From NCBI GenBank assembly GCA_937967535.1, contig CALCMV010000100.1, forward strand, positions 1 through 12,507: a stretch of DNA of 12,507 nt, given 5' to 3'. The stretch's first letter is position 1. The number at the start of each line of letters is the position of its first letter. The notes under the pieces are model-generated. The model was not told the origin of the DNA. It did no database searches and worked only from the letters and a program-made list of their open reading frames with translations. A program made the translations under genes and the position numbers. Positions 1 to 6,741 of the stretch are shown one piece after another. Source of the stretch: an uncultured Saprospiraceae bacterium (GTDB lineage: Bacteria > Bacteroidota > Bacteroidia > Chitinophagales > Saprospiraceae).

Positions 1-167
1 TCAAACTAATATGAAATTAAAAATTAGAACTAAAATTGGAGCGAGAACTATCTCCCCTTTTGGAGGGGGGGGGGAACAGTCGAAAGTCCACCCCCCAGCC
101 CCCTCCAAAGGGGGAGATAGTTCTCGCTCCAATTTTAGTTCTAATTTTTAATTTCATATTAATTTGA
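1..167. repeat. Long near-perfect inverted repeat (palindromic element)
   Basis: Positions 1-69 pair with 99-167. I count two mismatches (at 6 and 58) over 69 paired positions, with a 29-base loop at 70-98. The outer part is AT-rich, followed by GGAGCGAGAACTATCTCCCC, and the inner part is a G/C-homopolymer core (CTCCAAAGGGGGAG type). As RNA or single-stranded DNA it would form one very long hairpin. C-rich/G-rich cores like this are, from memory, frequent intergenic repeats in Bacteroidota. No coding capacity is seen. The element begins at the window edge, so its outer end and any target-site duplication cannot be judged. It could be a MITE/REP-like mobile repeat or a bidirectional terminator of a gene to the left. 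Confidence 0.85.
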
Positions 168-536
168 TAATGAATTAAATATGAATTATAAAAAACCGTT
201 GTTCAGTAGAATAGCCGTTCACACGTTTTTAATTAAAAATTATTTAAAATTATAATTTGCATTAATTTGAAATTTAATTATTTACAAAAATAAAAATAAA
301 TAAATTACTCGCGTTTGATTTTAATATCATTTCATAAGCGAATTTCCAAATATATTATTTTTATTATTAATTTAAAAACAAAATTAGCGCGAATAATGTG
401 TTTTTTGTTAATTTTTATAAATAAAAATTTTAAATAATATTTTCACAAAAAAAATAAATTTATATATATTTAATTTTAATTAAAATAAAAAAATAATCAC
501 CTATGGAAATGGTATTAGGTTTAACGTATTATAAAA
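168..536. other. AT-rich intergenic DNA without a recognisable gene
   Basis: This stretch is extremely rich in A and T runs and is broken by stop codons in all frames. The longest start-to-stop reading I found near its right end is a 13-codon ATG frame at about 503, which I do not regard as a gene. I see no tRNA fold, no rho-independent terminator and no clear promoter pair. Confidence 0.6.
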
Positions 537-609
537 AACTATGAACTATGAACTCGCAACTATGAACTATGAACTTTCAACTATAAACTCGCAACTATAA
601 ACTCACAAC
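537..609. repeat. Degenerate heptamer tract AACTNNN
   Basis: Ten consecutive 7-base units, all starting AACT, tile 537-606 without a single phase slip. A further AAC follows. The last three bases vary: ATG, ATG, CGC, ATG, ATG, TTC, ATA, CGC, ATA, CAC. The tract ends about ten bases beyond the stop codon of the GH3 gene, on its 3' side. It resembles in form the short tandemly repeated heptanucleotides described in filamentous cyanobacteria, but with a fixed anchor and a variable slot. It is not a CRISPR array. Confidence 0.85.
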
Positions 610-618
610 ACCAAGCCC

Positions 619-2901
619 TCATTCATTCAAATCAGCAATCAAACTTTCCAGCATTTCTTCCGAAAAATTTCCATGACTAAAATTAACGGATTTAATCAAT
701 GGCAAGGACAAGAAAATGGCTTTTGCTTCGTGGTCTTCGGGCTTATCGGAGTCGATAGATGTACCAAAACTTTGCAGAATATTCTCCACAAAAGGTCGCC
801 CTGTGGGATGGTGGATAATATCTCTAAATGGCGTGTATTTATCAACAACGCGCTTGTATTCCTGACTCGAATTTAGCGTGACTGTCGCATGCAAACGTAT
901 ATCCCGCGACGAACTCCCCACCAAAATATCAAACTCGCCCGACTCGGCATACCATTCTTTTATTTCAGGATGAAAATAGCTAAAAGCTCGTTTATCCAAT
1001 TCAAAATCAATCGTTTGTGATTTGCCTTCGGCTAAATGTATTTTTTGAAATGCTTGTAATTCCTTCACCGGACGCACCGCATCCGATGCCTTATCGTGTA
1101 CATACACTTGCACCACCTCCGCGCCTGCCTGTGTACCGATATTTTTTACCGTCAAAGAAATTTTCAATACCTCATTATCACTAAATTCGCTTTTATTTAT
1201 GGTCAAATTTGAATATTCAAAACGGGTGTACGACAAGCCATGCCCAAATGGAAACATGACCTCCATACTCTTCGTATCATAGTAGCGATAACCAACAAAA
1301 ATACCTTCGCGATAATCCACGCTACGATGTTCGCCGGGAAAATAAAGATGCGCCGGATTGTGCTGCAATCGCAAAGGGAAAGTCTCGCCCAATTTGCCCG
1401 AAGGATTCGCCCGACCAAAGAGGATATTCGCCACCGCCGCACCACTGCCCTGCCCCGACAACCACGCTTCGAGTATCGCAGGTACATCGCGTTCCCATTC
1501 TTCGATTTCGACTGCCGCACCATTCGAGAGGATAGCAACGGTATGCGGCTGCACCGCCGCCACTTCGCGCACAAGTGCCTTATGCGATTCGGGAATATCC
1601 ATGTGAATGCGGTCCAACCCTTCTGCCTCAAAATCATCGGGCAAACCAATGAACACTAAGGCAATATCTGCTTTTTTTGCCAATTCAACAGCCGCATCCA
1701 AGTCGGATTTTTCGTACTTGTCGCCACGCGATTCGTATAAGGGAAGATAGTGGATAGCGACATTTTCGCCAACTATTTTTCGGATATTATCCAGCGCATT
1801 TTCCTGTTTAATGGCATTCACATTGGAGCTACCGCCCCCTTGAAAGCGAGGTGTCTCAGCAAATCTGCCCAAGACAGCTATTGACTTCATTTCATTTTCA
1901 TTTAAGGGTAAAATATCGTCTTCATTTTTCAATAAGACAATACTTTCCTCTGCCGCACGAATGGCGAGTGCATGATGTGCGTCAGCATCAATTGTCGTAT
2001 TTTCTTGTTTTAATGCACTGGTTTTTAGGATAATACGCAATAAAGGTCGGAGTGTATGGTCAAGGCGGGCTTCGTTCAATGTGCCATTTTTGACAGCTTG
2101 TATGATTTTTTCAGCACTAAAGCCGTTGTCGGGCATTTCGAGGTTGAGTCCGGCCTGGGCGGCGCGGTCGGGGTTGTTCACGGCTCCCCAATCGGAGACG
2201 ACAAAACCCTCATAGCCCCATTCATCACGCAAAACCTGGGTGAGTAACCATTCGTTTTCTCCCGCCCATGTTCCGTTGATTTTATTGTAGGCACACATCA
2301 TGCTCCAAGGGGCAGATTCTTTCACTGCGATTTCAAAACCACGCATGTAAATCTCGCGTAGCGTGCGCTCGTCGGCATTGATGCTGTGCATCATGCGTTC
2401 ATGTTCTTGATTGTTGGCGGCAAAATGCTTGATACATGCCCCAACGCCCTGTGATTGAACGCCTTCTGTAAATGCTCCGGCGATTTTTCCACTCAAATAA
2501 GGGTCTTCGGAATAGTATTCAAAATTGCGTCCGTTGAGTGGTGTGCGCTTGATGTTCAAACCCGGACCGAGCAGGATTTGTACATTATTGGCTTGACACT
2601 CTCGCCCGATAGCTGCGCCAATTTCGCGGATAAGTTCGAGATTCCAAGTTGCACCAAGCGCAGAAGCCGTCGGAAAACAAGTGGCGGGAATACTGCCTTG
2701 TAGAGTAGCGTTTTTGCTATTTGCCATTTTGCGGAGTCCGTGCGGTCCGTCTGCAAGGTACATGGCGGGAATATTGTGTTCTTCAATTGGATGTGTTGAC
2801 CAAGCATCGCGCCCCGAAATCAATTTGGCTTTGTCTTCGAGTGACATGCGGGCGATGAGTTGGTCTAGGTATTGGTCGGTATGCGTGTCGTCTTTTTTCA
2901 T
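619..2901 (-). CDS. Glycoside hydrolase family 3 beta-glucosidase, cytoplasmic
   Basis: This 760-residue protein should hydrolyse terminal beta-linked glucose (or a related sugar) from oligosaccharides by the retaining mechanism. The N-terminal TIM-barrel domain spans about residues 10-290. It has the GH3 hallmarks GRNFEYYSEDPYLSG (124-138), KHF (158-160) and VVSDWGA (234-240), with Asp237 the expected nucleophile. The alpha/beta sandwich domain (about 315-505) contains AEGLDR (426-431), where Glu427 is the likely acid/base by analogy with Thermotoga Bgl3B. FPFGHGLSYTRF (550-561) leads into a fibronectin III-like domain to about 680. A further 80 residues to the C-terminus are unassigned. There is no signal peptide and no PA14 insert, so it is probably cytoplasmic, unlike secreted BglX types. 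The ATG start is clear. The gene stands alone, with its own promoter candidate upstream. Exact substrate (glucoside or xyloside) is open. Confidence 0.93.
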   Translation of the reverse strand: MKKDDTHTDQYLDQLIARMSLEDKAKLISGRDAWSTHPIEEHNIPAMYLADGPHGLRKMANSKNATLQGSIPATCFPTASALGATWNLELIREIGAAIGRECQANNVQILLGPGLNIKRTPLNGRNFEYYSEDPYLSGKIAGAFTEGVQSQGVGACIKHFAANNQEHERMMHSINADERTLREIYMRGFEIAVKESAPWSMMCAYNKINGTWAGENEWLLTQVLRDEWGYEGFVVSDWGAVNNPDRAAQAGLNLEMPDNGFSAEKIIQAVKNGTLNEARLDHTLRPLLRIILKTSALKQENTTIDADAHHALAIRAAEESIVLLKNEDDILPLNENEMKSIAVLGRFAETPRFQGGGSSNVNAIKQENALDNIRKIVGENVAIHYLPLYESRGDKYEKSDLDAAVELAKKADIALVFIGLPDDFEAEGLDRIHMDIPESHKALVREVAAVQPHTVAILSNGAAVEIEEWERDVPAILEAWLSGQGSGAAVANILFGRANPSGKLGETFPLRLQHNPAHLYFPGEHRSVDYREGIFVGYRYYDTKSMEVMFPFGHGLSYTRFEYSNLTINKSEFSDNEVLKISLTVKNIGTQAGAEVVQVYVHDKASDAVRPVKELQAFQKIHLAEGKSQTIDFELDKRAFSYFHPEIKEWYAESGEFDILVGSSSRDIRLHATVTLNSSQEYKRVVDKYTPFRDIIHHPTGRPFVENILQSFGTSIDSDKPEDHEAKAIFLSLPLIKSVNFSHGNFSEEMLESLIADLNE

Positions 2902-2927
2902 AGTGTAAGTGTGGTTTGTACACTATG
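2899..2927. promoter_or_regulatory. 9-bp inverted repeat covering the GH3 start codon
   Basis: CATAGTGTA (2899-2907) and TACACTATG (2919-2927) are perfect inverted copies separated by 11 bases. The CAT at 2899-2901 is the complement of the GH3 ATG. The repeat lies directly downstream of the candidate -7 box. It could be an operator dyad for a repressor, or a leader hairpin that buries the start codon if transcription starts upstream of 2927. The sequence is certain; the function is inferred. Confidence 0.5.
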
Positions 2928-2955
2928 TAAAGGTAGGAATTTTTTTTAAGTTCAA
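2928..2955 (-). promoter_or_regulatory. Candidate Bacteroidota-type promoter of the GH3 gene
   Basis: Read on the minus strand, TTG (2955-2953) is followed after 17 bases by TACCTTTA (2935-2928). This matches seven of eight positions of the Bacteroidota -7 consensus TAnnTTTG at a suitable distance from a -33 TTG. The predicted transcription start falls a few bases downstream, giving a short leader before the ATG at 2901. Confidence 0.4.
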
Positions 2956-2983
2956 GTGCAAGTGTCAAGTTCAAGCGCAAATT
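2953..2983. repeat. Degenerate hexamer tract CAAGNN
   Basis: Successive words are CAAGTG, CAAGTGT, CAAGTT, CAAGCG, CAAATT: a CAAG anchor with variable endings, one unit one base longer. On the minus strand each word supplies a TTG, the -33 element used by Bacteroidota sigma factors, and the proximal one lies at promoter spacing for the GH3 gene. Confidence 0.6.
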
Positions 2984-3098
2984 CAGGGAGTGTAGATGTT
3001 ATTTTGTGTTAAGGTCGTCGTTTGATGTCCAAAGAACGAAGTTTTTGACCTGAATTAGAGTGAGTAGGATTGTGGTGGTGTTTCATAGTTAAAAACCT

Positions 3099-3929
3099 TT
3101 ATTTATCGCCGTAAGTGGGCGTATCTTCTTGAAAGAGTGTAGGCTGCATTTCGTATTTTTTGATGCGTTTTTGTGCCAATTCGCAATATTCTTCACTCAT
3201 ATCAATTCCGATATAATTTCTATTCAAACGGAAAGCAGAAACACAGGTCGTACCGCTTCCGCACATTGGGTCGAGGACGATATCGCCTTCATTTGTCCAT
3301 GAAGTAATGTGGTCTCTCGCTAAGGCGCAAGGAAAGGGCGCAGGATGTCCTTTTGCCTCTTGGTCTTCTGCTTTTTTGCCGACTACATATTCCCAAATAT
3401 TGCCTTTGATTTTTTGTTTTTTGACGGGTTTTGCCATCTTGCTGCGTTTTTGTTCGCCTTTTGAATAGTTTTTATAGGTCGTGCCATTGAGTTGGAGTCC
3501 GGCGTGTAGGCAATCTATTTTTATCGGATTGTGTGTTTTGACTTTTCCTTTGGAAAAAACAAACATGTATTCAAAAATTCCATTATATCTTTTTCTGTAA
3601 ATCTGTGGGATAGGATTTGTTTTTTGGAAAATCATGGTGTCATGCAGATTAAAACCGATTTCTTTGAAGTATAAGGCTTGCTTGAAACTCGTTCCGGTTT
3701 CGCTGCCCTTTATTGTGGCATCATTGACCACCCAAACCACAATACCGCCCTCTTTTGTAATTCTGAATAATTGTTGAGCAATTTGTTTGAAGGGGAAAAC
3801 GAAGCCTTTGTACGTCCTTAGATTATCGTAAGGCGGTGAGGTTAAAGTCAAATCAATGGAATTTTCCTCAAATTTTTCCATCACTTCTACACAATTTCCT
3901 GTTATGATTTTGTTGATGTGTTGTTTCAT
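3099..3929 (-). CDS. Type II DNA methyltransferase, beta class (motif TSPPY)
   Basis: This 276-residue protein is predicted to transfer a methyl group from S-adenosylmethionine to an exocyclic amino group of DNA, protecting the target of the neighbouring endonuclease. The catalytic motif IV TSPPY is at residues 30-34. HPAPFP (195-200) is motif X. The SAM-binding motif I VLDPMCGSGTT (218-228) and motif II GIDMSEEY (241-248) follow near the C-terminus, so the order IV-X-I is that of beta-class enzymes. The target-recognition region should lie at about 105-190. It starts five bases after the endonuclease stop and is almost certainly co-transcribed with it. If it is the cognate of a HindIII-like enzyme the target is AAGCTT. 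TSPPY is often seen in N4-cytosine enzymes, so the modified base (m6A or m4C) is undecided. Confidence 0.9.
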   Translation of the reverse strand: MKQHINKIITGNCVEVMEKFEENSIDLTLTSPPYDNLRTYKGFVFPFKQIAQQLFRITKEGGIVVWVVNDATIKGSETGTSFKQALYFKEIGFNLHDTMIFQKTNPIPQIYRKRYNGIFEYMFVFSKGKVKTHNPIKIDCLHAGLQLNGTTYKNYSKGEQKRSKMAKPVKKQKIKGNIWEYVVGKKAEDQEAKGHPAPFPCALARDHITSWTNEGDIVLDPMCGSGTTCVSAFRLNRNYIGIDMSEEYCELAQKRIKKYEMQPTLFQEDTPTYGDK

Positions 3930-3934
3930 AAATT

Positions 3935-4849
3935 TTATTTCACAGCAAATAAACCGTTATCACTGATTTTTTCAATTATTTGAATTTTATTATCAATTTT
4001 ACTGGCTCTGACCAATTCTTTTAAGGCTTCTTCGTGGCTCATTCGCATAATTTTTTCGCGTTGTGATGCGAGGTATTTTAAGGCTTCTTTTTTAGCAATT
4101 TCAATGGACTCGGTGGCAGCTAATTTTTCATCTTGCCACAATTTACTGATAGATTTGGAATGATTCAACATTGTTTTATTCACACCAAGCCAATAATCAA
4201 CTGCACTTTTTGAGGGATTCATTGCAGGTATAGTTTTAAAAATCTCTAACAACAAACTTTCTGCTTTTGATTTGCTGACTTCCTCTGCGTACCTGACAAG
4301 TAAGGCAAGATGCGAGTAAGTGAAAACGCAAACATTCCGATTAATAGACTGCAAATAAATCTGACTATTTCTGCTTGGCAACTGATAAATCGGACAAACA
4401 ACCATCGCATGAGGTTTTCCATGCTTCCATCTATCCATTGCCTCTACCTTGAAATCTTTTTGGTTTTTCGCTGTTCTACTTAATCGAAATGCCTTTGCAT
4501 CTGCTACAAAGCTAAACTTTTTTCCAAAACCTTCTACATCTGCGACATCTGCCCTTTCCTGAATTACGAGACTCTTTAAACCTATTGATTTGTAGGAAAA
4601 AGCAAGTAAACTGTCAGTATATTTTGAATACAGTTTTTCCTCACTCGAATCGTGGTGATATGATTCGGGAATATTTCCACAAAGCCTTAAATGATCTAAA
4701 AGAATTTGACTTCCATACTTATTCAATTCTTCACCTAATTCATTCTCAATTAATTCTGCACTTTCTGCAAAATTTCCTTTGATAGTATCAATTTTCTTTA
4801 CCCACTTATTTCGTCGCTTTACAGCTTCCTTTGAAATTATTTTTGTCAT
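3935..4849 (-). CDS. HindIII-family type II restriction endonuclease
   Basis: The product (304 aa from ATG 4849) closely resembles HindIII (300 aa) as I recall it. The block VADAKAFRLSRTAKNQKDFK (residues 116-135) is almost identical to the HindIII active-site segment, and the following W-K..., SQI and HLALL elements match too. The catalytic residues should be Asp104 in ADVEG, Asp117 and Lys119 in DAK, equivalent to HindIII Asp108, Asp123 and Lys125; the loop between the two acidic residues is two residues shorter here. It should cut AAGCTT, though specificity is inferred. I chose ATG 4849 because it gives the HindIII length; the in-frame TTG at 4873 would add eight residues. It is the first gene of an endonuclease-methyltransferase operon with no controller gene seen. 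Its base composition is visibly more AT-rich than the GH3 and PLP genes, which suggests transfer. Confidence 0.93.
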   Translation of the reverse strand: MTKIISKEAVKRRNKWVKKIDTIKGNFAESAELIENELGEELNKYGSQILLDHLRLCGNIPESYHHDSSEEKLYSKYTDSLLAFSYKSIGLKSLVIQERADVADVEGFGKKFSFVADAKAFRLSRTAKNQKDFKVEAMDRWKHGKPHAMVVCPIYQLPSRNSQIYLQSINRNVCVFTYSHLALLVRYAEEVSKSKAESLLLEIFKTIPAMNPSKSAVDYWLGVNKTMLNHSKSISKLWQDEKLAATESIEIAKKEALKYLASQREKIMRMSHEEALKELVRASKIDNKIQIIEKISDNGLFAVK

Positions 4850-5211
4850 TGGCTTTTCATTTAAAGAATACAAGAAACGGAATTTTTACCGAAGCCGCGT
4901 TTTTAAAAAAAACCTACATAAAATTTTATGTCACAACTAAAAATCGTCCTAATTCATTCAACTTACAAATACATTATTTTTGCCGGAATAAAAGCATTAA
5001 ATTTAAAAACATTCAAATATCAACATTTTTCAATTATAAAATTCATGCTTATGTGGTGTGTATTTTGTTTTATGTGTTTTTTAATGTCACAAAAAATATA
5101 TTAATTTTCAGCATCACAATAAATAAAGGCGTACATTACAAATCCATTCGGTACTCACACAATTGACTGATAATCAAGTCACAAAAACAATTTTTAAACC
5201 GAAAAACAAGT
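4850..5211. other. AT-rich upstream region of the restriction-modification operon
   Basis: No gene is supported here. A 111-codon plus-strand reading frame overlaps the endonuclease 5' end, but it is low-complexity (rich in F, I, K, N and Y) and judged spurious. On the minus strand, TGTATTTG at 4973-4966 differs at one position from the TAnnTTTG -7 consensus and could drive the endonuclease gene with a leader of roughly 110 bases. No terminator hairpin is apparent. Confidence 0.4.
4916..4931. promoter_or_regulatory. Perfect 16-bp palindrome upstream of the endonuclease gene
   Basis: ACATAAAATTTTATGT reads identically on both strands and lies 67 bases upstream of the ATG at 4849 (43 from the TTG at 4873), downstream of a weak -7 candidate at 4966-4973. 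It is a plausible operator for timing the restriction-modification genes, but AT-rich DNA makes chance palindromes fairly easy. Confidence 0.3.
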
Positions 5212-5343
5212 CTACTTCCCTTGCGTGACATTGAAAAAGATACTAACTTTGTTTGGAAAAGAAGAATGAAAACTCCAAACAATCAACCCCATCACCGAAA
5301 GCGAATACGTTGTAATAACGAAAAGATAAACTTGTAATTTCAT
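5212..5343 (-). CDS. Possible small single-span membrane protein
   Basis: A 43-residue frame starts at ATG 5343 with MKLQ and has one hydrophobic span at about residues 5-25 (VYLFVITTYSLSVMG onwards), followed by a polar tail ending QGK. The frame could extend to a GTG at 5415, but the added 24 residues are largely lysine encoded by A-runs, so I prefer the ATG. No Shine-Dalgarno sequence precedes either start at good spacing, although AGGAG sits very close to the GTG. It lies about 150 bases beyond the protease stop on the same strand. I do not recognise a family. It may be a real small protein or a chance frame. Confidence 0.3.
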   Translation of the reverse strand: MKLQVYLFVITTYSLSVMGLIVWSFHSSFPNKVSIFFNVTQGK

Positions 5344-5486
5344 TTTATTGATTTTAGGGTAAATGGGGAAATGCTGTAGCCTGCGTTTTCCCTTTTTTTT
5401 ATTTTTTTTCCCCACCTCTCCTAATAAATATAGTGAGTATTCTCGTCAAATTTGGCTCGTCTAAGGAAAAAATAACGGCGCGAAGA

Positions 5487-5492
5487 AAGCTT
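5487..5492. other. Only AAGCTT (HindIII) site found in the window
   Basis: AAGCTT occurs at 5487-5492, overlapping the last base of the protease stop codon. A scan by eye found no other copy in the 12.5 kb. This is the expected target of the endonuclease encoded about 0.6 kb away. Confidence 0.8.
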
Positions 5493-6580
5493 TAATCTTC
5501 TTCCTCATGCCAGCGTGCGCCATATTGGTCTACCAAAATATCGTCGTAGTGGTCAGCTTTATCAAATAAATCTTTGAAGAGTTTTTGTCCTGTTTCTTCA
5601 TTGAGATAGCGGTCATAAATCAGCAGGGAAAGGATGATGTTTTGCTTATTGATGCTAAAGCCCATGTTTTCGATGCTGTGGTTTTGGCGCAAGAGGTACT
5701 CGTATACATCCTTGATATTTTTCTTGGGCAATTTGCAGAGAACGGCATCGCCAAAAAGCAAGCCGTTTTTCGCATTATATGCGATGCGGATTTTGGCACT
5801 GCCTTGTTCGATTTCCCAAAAATTGGGTCCGCGACGCGAAAGGCGTACATCGTGTCCGGCATTTTTGACGATATTTTCGACGATGTGCGGGATACCTGTT
5901 GGTTTGTAATCGTCGAGGTCGGTGATGAGTTTGATTTTTGCGCCGCAGTGGGGGCAGTAGCCCTCATCTACCGTATCTTCAAAGACCAAATTGGAACAGG
6001 AAGTACAACGTCCGCCTTTTTTGCCATGATTTTCTTTGTATTCTTTGAGTACTTCATCAAGATAATTGGAGGGCAAAGCAAAGCCCAAATTATTACTATC
6101 TCTAAAAATAAAGGTATTGACCCCGATGACCTCACCTTTATCATTGACCAAAGGACCGCCGCTATTGCCGGGGTTGATAGCCGCATCAATTTGGATATAA
6201 TTCAAATCTGCGTGTTCGATATGTCGGGAAGCATTGGAGACAATGCCCTGCGTAGTCGTATATTTCAAGCCCATCGGATGCCCGATAGCGATAACGGGGT
6301 CGCCGTCGGTCACTTTTTCGGCAGCGAGTCCGGTGCTTTTCATTTCGTGTTTGTCCGGTATTGCCAAAAATGCCAAATCATGTACGGGGTCTACAAATAA
6401 GACATTGGTGAGCGATTTGTCCACCGCATTACCATCTATCACTACTTCTTTGCTGCCACGTACTACATGTTCGTTGGTGACTATCAAATCGTGTTCTGCC
6501 AAATAAAAGCCCGTCCCTGTACTCAGTGGCGTGGCTATCTGCACAACGATGTCTTTATATTTATCTATTATTTCTCTCAT
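5492..6580 (-). CDS. Trypsin-like serine protease with zinc ribbon and YbjN-like C-terminal domain
   Basis: This 362-residue protein begins with an HtrA/S1C-like protease domain (about 5-180). The triad is His38 in TNEHVV, Asp68 in DPVHDLAF and Ser140 in INPGNSGGPL, with IGHPMG (99-104) and GFALPS (166-171) also typical. There is no signal peptide or membrane span and no PDZ domain, so it is predicted to act in the cytoplasm, unlike DegP. A zinc ribbon follows, with Cys192, Cys195, Cys209 and Cys212 (CTSC...CPHC). The rest (about 228-355) has the pattern of the YbjN/type III secretion chaperone-like fold: YLLRQN, then a strand, then FKDLFDKADHYDDILVDQYG. That domain may bind substrate in place of PDZ. 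It lies downstream of a gene apparently carrying the same fold, separated by a large hairpin. Substrate unknown. ATG 6580 is the natural start. Confidence 0.88.
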   Translation of the reverse strand: MREIIDKYKDIVVQIATPLSTGTGFYLAEHDLIVTNEHVVRGSKEVVIDGNAVDKSLTNVLFVDPVHDLAFLAIPDKHEMKSTGLAAEKVTDGDPVIAIGHPMGLKYTTTQGIVSNASRHIEHADLNYIQIDAAINPGNSGGPLVNDKGEVIGVNTFIFRDSNNLGFALPSNYLDEVLKEYKENHGKKGGRCTSCSNLVFEDTVDEGYCPHCGAKIKLITDLDDYKPTGIPHIVENIVKNAGHDVRLSRRGPNFWEIEQGSAKIRIAYNAKNGLLFGDAVLCKLPKKNIKDVYEYLLRQNHSIENMGFSINKQNIILSLLIYDRYLNEETGQKLFKDLFDKADHYDDILVDQYGARWHEEED

Positions 6581-6588
6581 GGGAAAAT

Positions 6589-6741
6589 AATGCTACAATG
6601 CTTGAATGATGAAATGCTATAATATCAATGAGTGAATTTTCTCAATGCTGAAATGCGTCAATGCGATAATGCTACAATATTTCTTCGCATTATCGCATTG
6701 TAGCATTTCAGCATTGTAGCATTGAAAACATTCACTCATTG
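6589..6741. repeat. Degenerate octamer tract AATGNNNN in both orientations
   Basis: From 6589 to 6675 the plus strand is tiled by words starting AAT or AATG: AATGCTAC, AATGCTTG, AATGATGA, AATGCTAT, AATATC, AATGAGTG, AATTTTCTC, AATGCTGA, AATGCGTC, AATGCGAT, AATGCTAC. From 6741 back to about 6683 the minus strand carries the same word family (AATGAGTG, AATGTTTTC, AATGCTAC, AATGCTGA, AATGCTAC, AATGCGAT). The tract fills the gap between two co-oriented genes, starting eight bases from the protease ATG and running over the stop of the upstream gene. Confidence 0.8.
6643..6716 (-). terminator. Large hairpin between the 441-aa gene and the protease gene
   Basis: Arms 6643-6672 and 6687-6716 pair at 28 of 30 positions around a 14-base loop. 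Outside them, 6626-6637 and 6730-6741 (CAATGAGTGAAT and its complement) also pair, the outer arm including the upstream stop codon. No T-run follows the stem, so this is not a textbook intrinsic terminator. It may act as an attenuator, an mRNA-stabilising 3' end or a processing site that uncouples the two genes. The type is assigned tentatively. Confidence 0.45.

Noticed and set aside
503..544. 13-codon ATG peptide before the AACTNNN tract
   Set aside because: Too short to support, no ribosome-binding site, and its stop arises from the repeat tract itself.
537..609. CRISPR-like array
   Set aside because: Units are 7 bases with no spacers of CRISPR size; no cas genes are nearby.
1203..1659. 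Plus- and minus-strand frames of about 140 codons inside the GH3 gene
   Set aside because: They are shadows of the conserved GH3 coding frame; their compositions (rich in R, C, S) are typical of out-of-frame readings.
4831..5166. 111-codon plus-strand frame upstream of the endonuclease
   Set aside because: It overlaps the 5' end of the endonuclease gene on the other strand and is low-complexity F/I/K/N-rich, as expected from AT-rich DNA.
5585..6400. 271-codon plus-strand frame opposite the protease gene
   Set aside because: It is antisense to a protein with a complete catalytic triad and zinc ribbon, and its own sequence shows no recognisable motif.
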